From: an uncultured Rubrobacteraceae bacterium
GTDB taxonomy: Bacteria > Actinomycetota > Rubrobacteria > Rubrobacterales > Rubrobacteraceae
Reading direction: 5' to 3'
Length of the DNA stretch: 59,743 nucleotides
Assembly: GCA_902806085.1 (NCBI GenBank)
Contig: CADCVH010000127.1
Span: forward strand, 1-59,743
Both the position numbers and the translations under genes were made by a program. Below, in pieces: positions 16,172 through 25,122 of this stretch (the stretch's first letter is position 1; each line of letters begins with the position of its first letter). The notes beneath the pieces were generated by a model, which had not been told where the DNA came from, did not search any database, and saw only the letters and a list, made by a program, of their open reading frames with translations.

Positions 16172-16198
16172 GGCCGGGGCAGCTTGGACGCCCCGGCC
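16172..16198 (+). terminator. Hairpin between convergent transcripts
   Basis: GGCCGGGGC (16172-16180) and GCCCCGGCC (16190-16198), a perfect 9-bp stem with a 9-base loop. A second smaller hairpin, CCCGCC (16243-16248) with GGCGGG (16258-16263), lies closer to the menE stop. Both sit between the subtilase relic and menE. Confidence 0.5.
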
Positions 16199-16319
16199 CT
16201 TCCCGCGCTCCGGGCGACGGCCCGGTCTCGTACGGTTCCTATCCCGCCGATTTTTCTGGCGGGGCCCAGCGGGACGCCCGTCTCGCCGAACCATCAAGGG
16301 TTAGGCCGGACGCCTCCGG

Positions 16320-17756
16320 CTATCCGTGGATTCGCCGGGCGTGTTCCCTGAAGAAGGCCCGGTTCGTCTTCATGACGGCGCGGGGGGCCCCGTCAGGCCA
16401 CGGGTAGAAGGCGTCCGGCACCTTGAAGCGCGGAAGAAGCGCACCCAGGCTCCCCGCGAGGTTCGGAGGCGGGTTTGCAGCGTCGAGCATCCGCACGAAG
16501 GCGACGGGCCTCGCCCCGAACTCGGGGTCCGGCACGGGGACCACGACGGCCTCCTGGACGCCTTCGATCCGGCCCAGGGCCTCTTCTATCTCTTCGGGCT
16601 GGACGTTCTCGCCGCCGGTGACGAAGAGGTTGTCCCGGCGCCCCGCCACCCGCAGATACCCGCCGGCGTCCATCTCGCCGAGGTCGCCCGTACGGAACCA
16701 GCCCTCCCCGTCGAGCGGCCGGTTCGGTTCCCCGTCTTGGACGTAGCCCGCGAAGAGCGTACGCCCCCGGACAAGTATCTCCCCGTCTTCGGAGAGGCGC
16801 ACCTCGCGGTGGGCCAGGACGCGTCCCGCCGTGTAGAGCCGTTCTCGCGACGCGCCGGGCGGCGTCGTGGTGACCTGGGAGGCCATCTCGGTGAGGCCGT
16901 AGCTGGTGTGGACGGGGAGGGAACGGTTCGCGGCGCCGCCCACGAGGGAGGGCGGGATCGGGCCTCCTCCCATCAGGACGGCCTTGAGGCTTGAGAGGTC
17001 GGCGTCCTCCCGCAGCAACCGCAGGAGTTGGGTCGAGACCAGGGAGACGTGGGTGGCGCCGAGGACGGGGATGGATTCGCCAATGGCCGCTTCGGGTTTC
17101 GGCAGCGCGACGGTCGCCCCGACGAGCAGGCAGCGGAAGAGGATCGAGAGCCCTCCCACGTGGTAGAGCGGCAACGAGTGCAACCACCGGTCGTCCGTCC
17201 GGAGCGCGATGTTCTCGTTCGAGCCGAGGGCGCTGTAGTAGTGGTTGCCGAACGAGTGAAGCGCCGCCTTCGGTGCCCCGGTGCTGCCGGAGGTAAAGAC
17301 GACCGTCGCGGGCCGGTCGAGCGGAACGTCCAGAGGCTCCTGAGGCCGTTCGTTTTCGGCGCCGTCGAGGAGCGTACCCGGATCAAGCGCGGGAGCCTCG
17401 CCGGCTGCACCGATGGGGCCTATCGCGTCGGAGATCAGGGCCGAGCAGCCGGCCTCTTCCAGCAACGGCGCGACGGCGCCGGCAGGCAGGCGCGTGCTCA
17501 CCGGGCAGGCCACCAGGCCGGTCCGGATCAGGGCGAGTAGGAGGACCACGTAGTCCAGGCTCTTCGGCAAATATAGGGCGACCCGGCCGCCGGGCTCGAT
17601 GCCGAACTCGCCGATGCGCCTCCCGGCCGCGGACACCCGGCGGTCGAGTTCTGTGTACGAGACGGTCCAACCCGGGCCCGCGACGGCCGCGGCCTCCGGG
17701 GAGGCGAGGGCCGCCGACCTTAGCGGGCAGGGGACGCGTGTGTGGTCTCTGGTCAC
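16320..17756 (-). CDS. menE: O-succinylbenzoate-CoA ligase
   Basis: 478 aa AMP-forming acyl-CoA synthetase. The P-loop-like motif is VVFTSGSTGAPKA; YGLTEMAS, GWFRTGDLGEMD and GRRDNLFVTGGENV follow in the usual order, and the C-terminal KTNRA carries the catalytic Lys. In this cluster the substrate is o-succinylbenzoate from MenC, which is activated for ring closure by MenB. GTG 17756 starts four bases after the ABC-F stop, so the genes are coupled. Acyl-CoA ligases are hard to assign alone; the men context supports the name. Confidence 0.9.
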   Translation of the reverse strand: MTRDHTRVPCPLRSAALASPEAAAVAGPGWTVSYTELDRRVSAAGRRIGEFGIEPGGRVALYLPKSLDYVVLLLALIRTGLVACPVSTRLPAGAVAPLLEEAGCSALISDAIGPIGAAGEAPALDPGTLLDGAENERPQEPLDVPLDRPATVVFTSGSTGAPKAALHSFGNHYYSALGSNENIALRTDDRWLHSLPLYHVGGLSILFRCLLVGATVALPKPEAAIGESIPVLGATHVSLVSTQLLRLLREDADLSSLKAVLMGGGPIPPSLVGGAANRSLPVHTSYGLTEMASQVTTTPPGASRERLYTAGRVLAHREVRLSEDGEILVRGRTLFAGYVQDGEPNRPLDGEGWFRTGDLGEMDAGGYLRVAGRRDNLFVTGGENVQPEEIEEALGRIEGVQEAVVVPVPDPEFGARPVAFVRMLDAANPPPNLAGSLGALLPRFKVPDAFYPWPDGAPRAVMKTNRAFFREHARRIHG

Positions 17757-17760
17757 CTTT

Positions 17761-19371
17761 CTATGTTATCCCGAGCCGCAGGGTCGCCGTCGCGAGCGCG
17801 TCCACGAAGTACCGGTCGTGGGAGACGAAGAGCACGCCGCCGGGGAAATCTCCGAGCGCTTCGAGCAGCACGTCCTGGGTCTCTATGTCCAGGTGGTTGG
17901 TCGGCTCGTCGAGCACGAGCAGGTCGTTGTCGCCGAGCACGAGGCGGGTGAGCAGCACCTTCGCCCGCTCGCCGGAGCTCAAGCTGGCAGCCGGCTTGTT
18001 CACGGTCTCCCTCCTCACCCCCATCCTGCCGAGGACGGTGCGGGCCAGCGTCTCGTCCCCCGCCTCGCGCAGGATCTCCAGCGCCGTAATGCCCGGCGCC
18101 GGCAGGCGGTGGTCCTGGTCGAAGTACCCCACCCGTGCGGAGGGCGAGACTCGGGCCCCGCCCGAGAGCGGCGGAACCTCGCCGAGCACGGTGCGAAGTA
18201 GGGCGGTCTTGCCGCAGCCGTTGGGGCCCAGCACCGCGAGCCTCTCGCCGGCGGAGAGGTCGAAGGAGATCCCGGCGGCCAGCGGGTCCTGCGCCGAGTA
18301 CCCCACCTTCAGGTTTTCCGCGCGGATCAGGCCCCGCCCCCGGGACGTGCCGAACTCTATCTTGATCCCATCGCCCTCGAAGGGCTTCTCGGTCCTGGCG
18401 TTCTCCGCCGCCTCCTCCATGCGCCTGCGGGCCACGAGCGAGCGCTTCATGACCTTGGCGGCCCTGTGGCCCACGAAGCCCTTGTCCGCCGCCCCGCGCT
18501 TCCCCCTCTCCCCCGCCTCGGACCACCTCCTGTAGTCCTGGGCCTGGCGCCGGAGCTTCTTCTCCTGCTTGCGGCTCTTCTCGTACCGGCGCCAGCCCTC
18601 TTCTTCGGCCTGCTCGACTTGATCCCGGAACGCCGTGTAGTTTCCCGCATAGAGGGAGAGCCCCGCCCTGTCGAGGTGCGCGACCTTCCCCGAGACCGCG
18701 TCCAGAAAACGGCGGTCGTGGGAGACGACCACGTAAGCCGTCTTCGAGCCTTTCAGGTGATCCTCCAGCCACTCGCGGGCGGGGACATCGAGGTGGTTGG
18801 TCGGCTCGTCGAAAAGGATCAAGTCGTGCTCCCCCAGCAGTATCTTCGCCAGCGCGAGCCGCATCCGTTGCCCCGCAGAGAGCCCCGACACCCCGCGTTT
18901 CCAGAAGGTTTCGGTCAACCCAAGCCCCGTCAGCGTGGCCTCCGTCCTCGCCCTGAACTCGTAGCCGCCGGAGGCCTCGAAGCGCTGCTGGGCCTCACCG
19001 AGCTCTTCCATCAGGGCGGGCGCGGGTTCGTCCCCCCGGCCAAGCTTCGCGGCAAGGCCTTCGATGCGGTTTTCGAGCTCGATCAGGCCCGCAAAAGGCT
19101 CGAGCGCGGCCTCCATGCAGGTGCGTTCCGGCCCGTCCTCCGGCCCGGAGAAGTCCTGCTCCAGGTGCCCGATCCGGACGCCCCCGGCCCACGACACCGT
19201 CCCGGCATCGGGCCGAAGCCCTCCGGTTAGCATCCGAAAGAGGCTCGTCTTCCCCGCCCCGTTGGGGCCGACGAGCGAGATCCTGTCCCCCGGATACACG
19301 GTCAGGGAGACGTCCTTTAAGACTACTTTGTCCGGAAACGACAGCGAGACGTTCGTGAGTTGCGCGAGCAC
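17761..19371 (-). CDS. ABC-F family ATPase
   Basis: 536 aa with two ATP-binding cassettes and no membrane segment. Walker A motifs are GPNGAGKTS and GPNGCGKTA; signatures are LSAGQRMRL and LSSGERAKV; both Walker B regions end DEPTNHLD. The charged linker between cassettes (EEEGWRRYEKSRKQEKKLRR region) is the P-site tRNA interaction motif. ABC-F proteins act on ribosomes as translation factors or antibiotic protection factors. GTG 19371 is the start. It lies between menC and menE, a position with no obvious link to quinone synthesis. Confidence 0.93.
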   Translation of the reverse strand: MLAQLTNVSLSFPDKVVLKDVSLTVYPGDRISLVGPNGAGKTSLFRMLTGGLRPDAGTVSWAGGVRIGHLEQDFSGPEDGPERTCMEAALEPFAGLIELENRIEGLAAKLGRGDEPAPALMEELGEAQQRFEASGGYEFRARTEATLTGLGLTETFWKRGVSGLSAGQRMRLALAKILLGEHDLILFDEPTNHLDVPAREWLEDHLKGSKTAYVVVSHDRRFLDAVSGKVAHLDRAGLSLYAGNYTAFRDQVEQAEEEGWRRYEKSRKQEKKLRRQAQDYRRWSEAGERGKRGAADKGFVGHRAAKVMKRSLVARRRMEEAAENARTEKPFEGDGIKIEFGTSRGRGLIRAENLKVGYSAQDPLAAGISFDLSAGERLAVLGPNGCGKTALLRTVLGEVPPLSGGARVSPSARVGYFDQDHRLPAPGITALEILREAGDETLARTVLGRMGVRRETVNKPAASLSSGERAKVLLTRLVLGDNDLLVLDEPTNHLDIETQDVLLEALGDFPGGVLFVSHDRYFVDALATATLRLGIT

Positions 19372-19473
19372 GGGGAGATCCTTCGCGGTTCGGAGAGACG
19401 GGTGAGACCCTGTTGCAAAGGAAGCTCGCTACATGAGCCCCAGTATACCCCAGCGTCACATCCGAACGCATCG

Positions 19474-20535
19474 CTACCCCCGTACGGGCTCCAGCTTGCG
19501 GACGTCCACCCGCCGCGCGGCATCCACGGCCCTTCGGACGTCCACGAAGGGCGCGGGAAGGTCCAGGGGAACCTCGATCGCGTCTTCGGCCAGCCTGCGA
19601 TAAGTGTCCAGCCCCACCGGCTCGTCCCCGATCGCAGCCGCCAACGCAACGAGCCCCCCCGTCCCCACGCCGCTCTCGTAAGACGAGCTGATAACCGCCC
19701 TCATGCCGAGCGCCTCCGCCTCTTCCGCGAAACGCAAAGCACGCGACACCCCGCCGATCAGGGTCGGCTTGAGCACCACCGCCCGCGCGTACCGGTGCCC
19801 CACAAGGCCCTCCGGCCCCATCCCGGCCAGCGACTCGTCGAGCGCCACGGCCAAGCCCCACCGCCCGGCCAGCTCACCCAACCGCCAGGCCTCCGACAGC
19901 GGCTCCTCCACGTACTCCACCCGCACGTCCGGCAAACCCCGCCCGAACTCCAACGCCTCCCCAAAGCCCCACGCCCGGTTCGCGTCGAGCCGCAACGACA
20001 CGCCATCCCCGAGCACTTCCCCGATCTCACGAACGAGCCGCAGGTCCTCCGCGATCCCCCGGCCCCCGACCTTCAGCTTCACGGCCCGGTAACCCGTCGC
20101 ACGCATCCTGCCCGCCTCTTCTACCAGCTTCTCGTATGAACCGGATAGTAGTCCGTTTACTCGCATCGCTTCTCTGGGGGAGTTGTTTATCGGCCCTGGC
20201 GATACCTCTCCGGATGAGTTCGCGGACAGGTTCCACGTGGCGAGTTCCAGGCCGAAGCGGACGGAGGGGGTGAGATCCACCCCGTCGGGCACGCCTGCGG
20301 AGACCTCCCGGCCCGGCATCGAGGCCGCAAGACCGAGAAGTTGGTCGGTCGCTTCTTCGAGCGTTTCGGGGCTAAAGCCGGGAAGCGGCGCGGTCTCGCC
20401 CCAGCCCATCGAGCCGTCTTCCGCGGTGAGCCGGATCAGGACCCCCTCGCGATCGATGAGCCTGGATCTCTTGAGTACGACGGGTTGGGTGAAGGCGAGG
20501 GAGTAGCGGAAGAGGTCGAAGTTCGCGAGTCTCAT
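19474..20535 (-). CDS. menC: O-succinylbenzoate synthase
   Basis: 353 aa enolase-superfamily dehydratase. The catalytic Lys is in AVKLKVG, metal ligands are in LRLDANRAW, YVEEPL and ALDES, and the second Lys is in VVLKPTLIGG. It dehydrates SHCHC to o-succinylbenzoate. These enzymes can also be dipeptide epimerases or N-acylamino-acid racemases; the neighbouring men genes favour MenC. It follows the DUF4097-like gene by 15 bp on the same strand and precedes the ABC-F gene by about 100 bp. Confidence 0.93.
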   Translation of the reverse strand: MRLANFDLFRYSLAFTQPVVLKRSRLIDREGVLIRLTAEDGSMGWGETAPLPGFSPETLEEATDQLLGLAASMPGREVSAGVPDGVDLTPSVRFGLELATWNLSANSSGEVSPGPINNSPREAMRVNGLLSGSYEKLVEEAGRMRATGYRAVKLKVGGRGIAEDLRLVREIGEVLGDGVSLRLDANRAWGFGEALEFGRGLPDVRVEYVEEPLSEAWRLGELAGRWGLAVALDESLAGMGPEGLVGHRYARAVVLKPTLIGGVSRALRFAEEAEALGMRAVISSSYESGVGTGGLVALAAAIGDEPVGLDTYRRLAEDAIEVPLDLPAPFVDVRRAVDAARRVDVRKLEPVRG

Positions 20536-20550
20536 TCCGGCGGCGTGGTC

Positions 20551-21414
20551 CTACTGATCTGTCGCCCTGACGAGGAGGATGCCTCCCGAGACGGTCTTGA
20601 CGCGCAGGCGCGCGGTTGCGCCCCTGCCGTCCCCGGCCGAGAAGTCGCTGCGGATGTCCCCGGAGACGGTGTCGAGATCCACCTCCAGGCCGCGGCCTGG
20701 TCGAAGCCCGATCCTGACGTCGCCGGAGGTTGTATTGCACCCAAGATCCTCGCCCTCGTAGCGGCCCACCCCCAGGTTGCCGCTCTGCGTGGAGACGGAG
20801 AGCGGGCCGAACGCGTCTCCCAGGCCGACCTCGCCCGAGGCAGTGTTCAACGTGGCGCGTCCCCTCGCCCCTCGCACCTTGATGTCCCCCGGAGCCGTGT
20901 TCACGGCCGCGTCGCCGGCCACCTCCCCGATCTCCACGTCGCCGGAGGCCGAACGGACGACCGCGTCGCCCCCCACGTCCCCGACCCTGAGGTCCCCTGA
21001 GGCCACGTCCACGCCCAGGGAACCCGAGAGGTCCCTCACGAGAAAGGAGTTCACCGACTCACCGGCGGATCGGGCCGCCTCCTCGACGGCGGCCTTCAAG
21101 CTCGGGGGGAGGCGGAGCGCGATCCTAGCCTCGTACTCCTCCCCCGCCGGCCGCCTCTCGGCCTCCTCCCCGGCCCTGACCACCAGCGCGGGCTCTCCCC
21201 CCCGCAACACCATCTCGACCCGCCCGTAGGGCACCTGCGCGTCGACCTCGTCCGCCGCCTGCTCCGTAAGCTCCAGCGCGAGCTGCCGCGCCGCAGGCCC
21301 GAGAGCATCCCGCAAAGCTTTGGCTGCCGCCTCCACAGCAGGGTCCCCGCCCGCCGGCGCCACCCCGCCGGTCACGGCCGCCTCGAACCTTGCTATGACC
21401 GCCTTGCTGTCCAC
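20551..21414 (-). CDS. DUF4097-type beta-helix protein with ribbon-helix-helix-like segment
   Basis: 287 aa from GTG 21414, with GAGGAGG upstream. Residues about 115-155 (ALRLPPSLKAAVEEAARSAG, then ESVNSFLVRDL) look like a HicB/Arc-type ribbon-helix-helix element. The C-terminal half has repeated SGDIxV-type strands (ASGDLRVGDV, ASGDVEIGEV, TASGEVGLGD, TTSGDVRIG, TVSGDIRSDF), the DUF4097/YvlB beta-helix. No signal peptide is visible, so it is probably cytoplasmic. Function unknown; DUF4097 proteins are linked to stress responses in other bacteria. It leads the menC-ABC-F-menE run. Confidence 0.8.
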   Translation of the reverse strand: MDSKAVIARFEAAVTGGVAPAGGDPAVEAAAKALRDALGPAARQLALELTEQAADEVDAQVPYGRVEMVLRGGEPALVVRAGEEAERRPAGEEYEARIALRLPPSLKAAVEEAARSAGESVNSFLVRDLSGSLGVDVASGDLRVGDVGGDAVVRSASGDVEIGEVAGDAAVNTAPGDIKVRGARGRATLNTASGEVGLGDAFGPLSVSTQSGNLGVGRYEGEDLGCNTTSGDVRIGLRPGRGLEVDLDTVSGDIRSDFSAGDGRGATARLRVKTVSGGILLVRATDQ

Positions 21415-21854
21415 GCGACACCTCCTCGAAGTCCCGGCAACCGCACCCCGGCGGCAACGCGCCCTCCGGGGCCTCACCCGCGCCCCATCACCTTCGCGTT
21501 TCGCCTCGGGCCCACTATACCCGAGCGCGACGAGCCCCCGCCGCAACAAGCCACGCCACCCCGCCGCCAGGCCATCCCGCCCACCCGGACGAACCAGGTT
21601 CGACCCCGCCTCGCGCAGCAGTTCCAACCGGCGCTCCCGCCAGCAAACCTAGCCGTGAAGCGCGCGACGCATAGCGGAACCAACGCTGTCGGCACACACC
21701 GGGGTGCCGCGCAAACTCGGCCAAGAATAGCGCAACGCCGGGCTGCAGCCGACGAGCACGGAGCCGCCAAACCCGCGGGAGAGCCGGCGGCCGTGGCCGG
21801 GTCATAACCGGGGACCCTACCCGGATGCCCGTGCTTCCCCCCCTTGGCGCGGCA
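21415..21854. other. Intergenic stretch without a supported gene
   Basis: Between the DUF4097-like gene and the SDR control region. Open frames exist on both strands but are Arg/Cys-rich, lack ribosome sites and show no family features. An in-frame extension of the DUF4097-like gene reaches 21627 but has no homology. This is the left edge of the accessory stretch that splits the men genes. Confidence 0.5.
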
Positions 21855-21904
21855 GGTTGACAATGTACACCCGTCGTGCAACACTGTGGTTGACAACGTA
21901 CACC
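21855..21904 (+). promoter_or_regulatory. Direct-repeat operator upstream of the SDR gene
   Basis: GGTTGACAATGTACACC (21855-21871) recurs with one change at 21888-21904, a 33-bp period. Each copy contains TTGACA, so either can serve as a -35 element. The likely binder is the TetR-family protein encoded just downstream; repression of its own operon is the usual arrangement. Confidence 0.55.
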
Positions 21905-21919
21905 AGGAAGGAGCTAGTT

Positions 21920-22888
21920 ATGCCAACGGTCCTCATCACAGGCGGACACACAGGTCTCGGGCTGGAAGCCGCCAAGGAGCTCGCGTCGGGCGCGCGCCTG
22001 GATCTCCTTCTCGCCGGGCGCGATCCCAACCGAGTCGAGGTCGCCGCCCGGCAGATCCGGTCCCGATACGGGGTCGACGTGGGCGTCCTCGAGCTCGACC
22101 TCTCTTCCCTGGCATCGGTAAGGGCCGCGGCCGCGCGTGTCCGGGCCATGCTGGAGACCGGAGAGATAGATTCGCTTCGGGCGATCCTCTCCAACGCGGG
22201 CGCGCAGTTCCGGGGTCCCGTCTCCTACAGCGCCGACGGCTACGAGGAGACGTTCGCGGTCAACCACCTGGGGCCGTTCCTGCTCGTGAACCTGCTGCTC
22301 GACCTCGTCTCGGAGAGGGGACGGATCGTGTTCACCGCGAGCGGCACGCACGACCCGGAGACGATGGACGGCAAGATGGTCGGGGCCGCCGTGGAGCCGG
22401 ACGCCGATGCCCTCGCGCTCGAGGGCAAGAACGGGGAAAAGCTGATCTCGGGCGGCAAGCGCTACACCACGTCGAAACTAGCCACGATGCTCTTCGCCTA
22501 CGAGCTCGACCGCAGGCTCCGCCGCGGCCAGAGCTCGCTCGCGTCCATCGCGTTCGACCCGGGCCTGATACCGGAGACCGGGCTGACCAGGACGTCGCCC
22601 GGGGCCGTGCGATGGGTCGCGCGCACGTCCCCGATGAAGTGGTTCCTCGAGAGGCTCGGCGTCACCATGGGGAGCCTGTCGTTCTCGGGCCCCGCCCTGG
22701 CCCGCGTCGCCTACGACCCCTCCTTCGCCGACGGGTCCGGCAAGTACTTCCAGTCCAAGAACGGCTCGCTGATCGAGGCCCGATCCTCGAAGGCGTCCTA
22801 CGACGAGGAGCGTGCGGCGAGGCTGTGGCGCGACTCGGAGCGACTCGTCCACCTGCGGGGCAAGGAAGCGCCCGCCTTACTCCGATAA
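21920..22888 (+). CDS. Short-chain dehydrogenase/reductase
   Basis: 322 aa from ATG 21920 with GGAAGGAG upstream. The NAD(P) loop is TGGHTGLGLEAA; LSNAG and FAVNHLGPFLL follow; the catalytic YTTSK holds Tyr-x3-Lys, with Ser in FTASGTHD. The length and NHLG motif match the retinol-dehydrogenase/protochlorophyllide-reductase-like SDR branch. Substrate unknown. It is followed 11 bp later by a TetR-type regulator gene, so the two are co-transcribed and probably self-controlled through the direct repeats upstream. Confidence 0.9.
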   Translation: MPTVLITGGHTGLGLEAAKELASGARLDLLLAGRDPNRVEVAARQIRSRYGVDVGVLELDLSSLASVRAAAARVRAMLETGEIDSLRAILSNAGAQFRGPVSYSADGYEETFAVNHLGPFLLVNLLLDLVSERGRIVFTASGTHDPETMDGKMVGAAVEPDADALALEGKNGEKLISGGKRYTTSKLATMLFAYELDRRLRRGQSSLASIAFDPGLIPETGLTRTSPGAVRWVARTSPMKWFLERLGVTMGSLSFSGPALARVAYDPSFADGSGKYFQSKNGSLIEARSSKASYDEERAARLWRDSERLVHLRGKEAPALLR

Positions 22889-22899
22889 ACTCCACCCGA

Positions 22900-23496
22900 A
22901 TGAGCACGAGGCAACAGACGGGCACGAGGGAAAAGCTGGTGTCGGCCGCCGCGGCCCTCCTGGACTCGGGCGGCGAGGGCGCCGTGACGCTGCGCGCCGT
23001 CGGGAAGGCCGTCGGGGTCTCCCACAACGCGCCCTACAAGCACTTCGAGGACCGCGGCGCGCTGCTGGCGGCGGTAGCGATCGAAGATTTTGGGATGCTC
23101 GCGGAAGAATCCGCGGGCATCCGCCTGTCCCCCCTGGAACCGACTGTCAAGCTGAGGCGCGCGCTAGGGACGCTCATCGACTACGGACGCGAGCACCCGT
23201 CACGCTACCGGCTGCTCTTCAGCGATCCCGGCATCGCCGCGCGGGGGGGCGAACTCGAGGAGGCCGCCCTCCGGGCTTTCGCCGGGTTCGCGGCCATCGT
23301 CGGGGAGTGCCAGTCCTCGGGGCACCTTCCCGAGACGCCGAACGTAGCGCTCACGGGTCTCTTGTACGCCTCCGCGCACGGGCTCATCGACATCGAGGCC
23401 GGCGGGCGGATGCGGCGCGAGAAGGGGCTCGTTGGCGTCGCCGAGGGCATGGACCTGCTGATCGATCTCCTTTCGCGGGGCGGCACGACAGACTAG
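22900..23496 (+). CDS. TetR-family regulator with WHG-type C-terminal domain
   Basis: 198 aa from ATG 22900. The N-terminal HTH reads VTLRAVGKAVGVSHNAPYKHF, the standard TetR recognition region. The C-terminal part (EHPSRYRLLFSDP, ALTGLLYASAHGLIDIE) matches the TetR_C WHG ligand-binding domain. It probably represses the SDR-TetR operon via the two 17-bp direct repeats at 21855-21904. The ligand is likely the SDR substrate or a related lipophilic compound (inference). Confidence 0.92.
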   Translation: MSTRQQTGTREKLVSAAAALLDSGGEGAVTLRAVGKAVGVSHNAPYKHFEDRGALLAAVAIEDFGMLAEESAGIRLSPLEPTVKLRRALGTLIDYGREHPSRYRLLFSDPGIAARGGELEEAALRAFAGFAAIVGECQSSGHLPETPNVALTGLLYASAHGLIDIEAGGRMRREKGLVGVAEGMDLLIDLLSRGGTTD

Positions 23497-23887
23497 GCCA
23501 TAAACCCCGGGCTCTCCCGATCTTTTGGTGAAGAGAAGCTCGGGCGCGTTCGAGCGCCTGGATCTGCACCCGATCGCAACGCCCTCGACGGACATCGCCA
23601 CCGCTTGACGGCCTTTCGGACAGTTGCGAGAAGCCGATGCAGGCCCCGATTTCTGCCGATCACCAGGATTGCGGGAGAGCCAAACCCCGTCACACCGGTG
23701 TACCGAGAGGGTGGCAGGAACCCAGGAGGCGGTCGCCACGCGCCCGGGCGGGCCGTGTACCATGTCGGCACTTCCGGACGATGGACGCGCACCTCGCCAG
23801 CAGATGAGAACGGCGGACTCCGGGAGGCCGGGTGCCCGCAACGCGAGCGAAAGTTCTTCCGAACAAGCGGAGCTGAAGGAGCGCACG
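23497..23887. other. Intergenic stretch without a supported gene
   Basis: About 390 bp between the TetR and Nudix genes. Frames are open on both strands but have no ribosome sites or recognisable motifs. No tRNA, strong hairpin or repeat was seen. Confidence 0.5.
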
Positions 23888-24418
23888 ATGGGAGAGTATC
23901 CGACTCGACACTCGGCGCGATGCGTGCTGGTGCGTAAGGGAAGTGTGCTCCTGATGCGCTATGGAGACGCTCCAGAGGCCGCGGCGTCCGAGTTTGCGGC
24001 TACGTTCTGGGCAACTCCCGGGGGAGGTGTCAGGGCCGGTGAAAGGCTGGGGGACACACTGCGCCGAGAGAAGCTCGAGGAGCATAACCTGACGCATCTC
24101 ACTATCGGTGGCGAGCTCGCCGTCAGGGAAAGCGTGTTCGAGATCAAAGGTACTCCGACGCGGAGTATCGAACACTACTTCTTGTGCGCGTCGCCCACCG
24201 AGATTCTGGACCACTCAGGCATGACAGATAGCGAACGTTCCCTGCATAAAGAGAGCACGTGGGTAGATCTGCGCGATGAAGATTGGTGGCGCGAAGCCGA
24301 GCTGCGACCGTATCGATGCAAAAGATGGATCATGGAGAATCGGCGAGTCCTGTCGGAGCCGGGCCCGGACGGGCTGCGGAAGTGTCATTTCCGACGGATC
24401 GAAAACTGGGCAGATTGA
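23888..24418 (+). CDS. Nudix hydrolase with degenerate Nudix box
   Basis: 176 aa from ATG 23888, with GAAGGAG nearby upstream. The Nudix box is G-x5-E-x7-RE-x2-EE (GGGVRAGERLGD then REKLEEHNL), keeping the metal-binding RE..EE but replacing the expected hydrophobic residue by Lys and the final Gly by Asn. The fold is otherwise typical (RCVLVRKGSVLLMRYG, FWATPGGG). Nudix enzymes hydrolyse nucleoside diphosphates linked to other groups. Codon use is less GC-biased than in neighbours, which suggests transfer. Confidence 0.8.
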   Translation: MGEYPTRHSARCVLVRKGSVLLMRYGDAPEAAASEFAATFWATPGGGVRAGERLGDTLRREKLEEHNLTHLTIGGELAVRESVFEIKGTPTRSIEHYFLCASPTEILDHSGMTDSERSLHKESTWVDLRDEDWWREAELRPYRCKRWIMENRRVLSEPGPDGLRKCHFRRIENWAD

Positions 24419-24449
24419 TGAGCAAGGCCTCCGAATGTGCGAACTCATA

Positions 24450-24701
24450 TTAGCGCGGGGCGGTGCTCGTGCGTTGCCCGACGCCCGGTCCGACCCAGAG
24501 GCCGTGGGCCCCGCGGTCGTCGACCGCATCGTTGCTGGGCGCCGGCTCCCCGACGCCGTGGTTCGCCGGCCGGCCGGTCTGGCTCGGGCTCCAGCGCCCG
24601 TTTATGGCGACCCTCCTCCGGCCGTTGGCCCTCAAGCCGGAAGAATACGCGCCCCGGCGGCCCTCCGACCCGATGGCCCGCAAGGGGTCCTTTCCCTGCA
24701 T
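24450..24701 (-). CDS. Possible small hypothetical protein
   Basis: An 83-codon frame with strong G/C at third positions and a GGAAGG site five bases before ATG 24701. No domain or signal is recognised. In DNA of this composition, antisense or random frames can look similar, so it is listed only as possible. The surrounding 24419-24738 shows nothing else. Confidence 0.25.
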   Translation of the reverse strand: MQGKDPLRAIGSEGRRGAYSSGLRANGRRRVAINGRWSPSQTGRPANHGVGEPAPSNDAVDDRGAHGLWVGPGVGQRTSTAPR

Positions 24702-24738
24702 CGGTGCCTTCCGGCGGACGCGTGTCCCGAAGCACCCG

Positions 24739-25122
24739 CTACTTCTGGGCGATCTGGATCAGGTTCCCGCACGTGTCGTCGAACACAGCCGTCGTGACGT
24801 CGCCGAACTTGGTCGGGGGCTGCGTGAATACGACGCCGAGGCCTTCGAGGCGGGCGTGCTCGGTCTCGACGTCCTCGACGCCGAAGCTCGCGAACGGGAT
24901 GCCGTCCTCGACAAGCGCCCGCTTGAACGGCTCGACGGCGGGGTGACCGCTCGGCTCCAGCAGCAGCTCGACCCCTTCCGGCTCCTCCGGTGAGACGACC
25001 GTCAGCCAGCGGTCCTCGCCCAGCGGGGCGTCCTCCTTCTTACGGAACCCCAAGACTTCCGTGTAGAAGCCCAAAGCCTTCTCCTGATCTTCTACGAACA
25101 CGCCGGTCACGACGATCCGCAT
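24739..25122 (-). CDS. VOC-family (glyoxalase-fold) protein
   Basis: 127 aa from ATG 25122, with AAGGAGGAG upstream. It has the paired beta-alpha-beta-beta-beta modules: VTGVFVEDQEKALGFYTEVL and, in the second half, FDDTCGNLIQI with the metal-site region. Family members include glyoxalases, dioxygenases and antibiotic-binding proteins; the EKALGFYTEVLGF start is typical of small stand-alone bacterial VOC proteins. It overlaps the upstream ArsR gene by 16 bp, so it is the regulated partner. Substrate unknown. Confidence 0.88.
   Translation of the reverse strand: MRIVVTGVFVEDQEKALGFYTEVLGFRKKEDAPLGEDRWLTVVSPEEPEGVELLLEPSGHPAVEPFKRALVEDGIPFASFGVEDVETEHARLEGLGVVFTQPPTKFGDVTTAVFDDTCGNLIQIAQK

Noticed and set aside
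21474-21896. A 140-codon minus-strand frame upstream of the DUF4097-like gene
   Set aside because: Cys/Arg-rich with no ribosome site or family features, and it runs into the SDR operator region.
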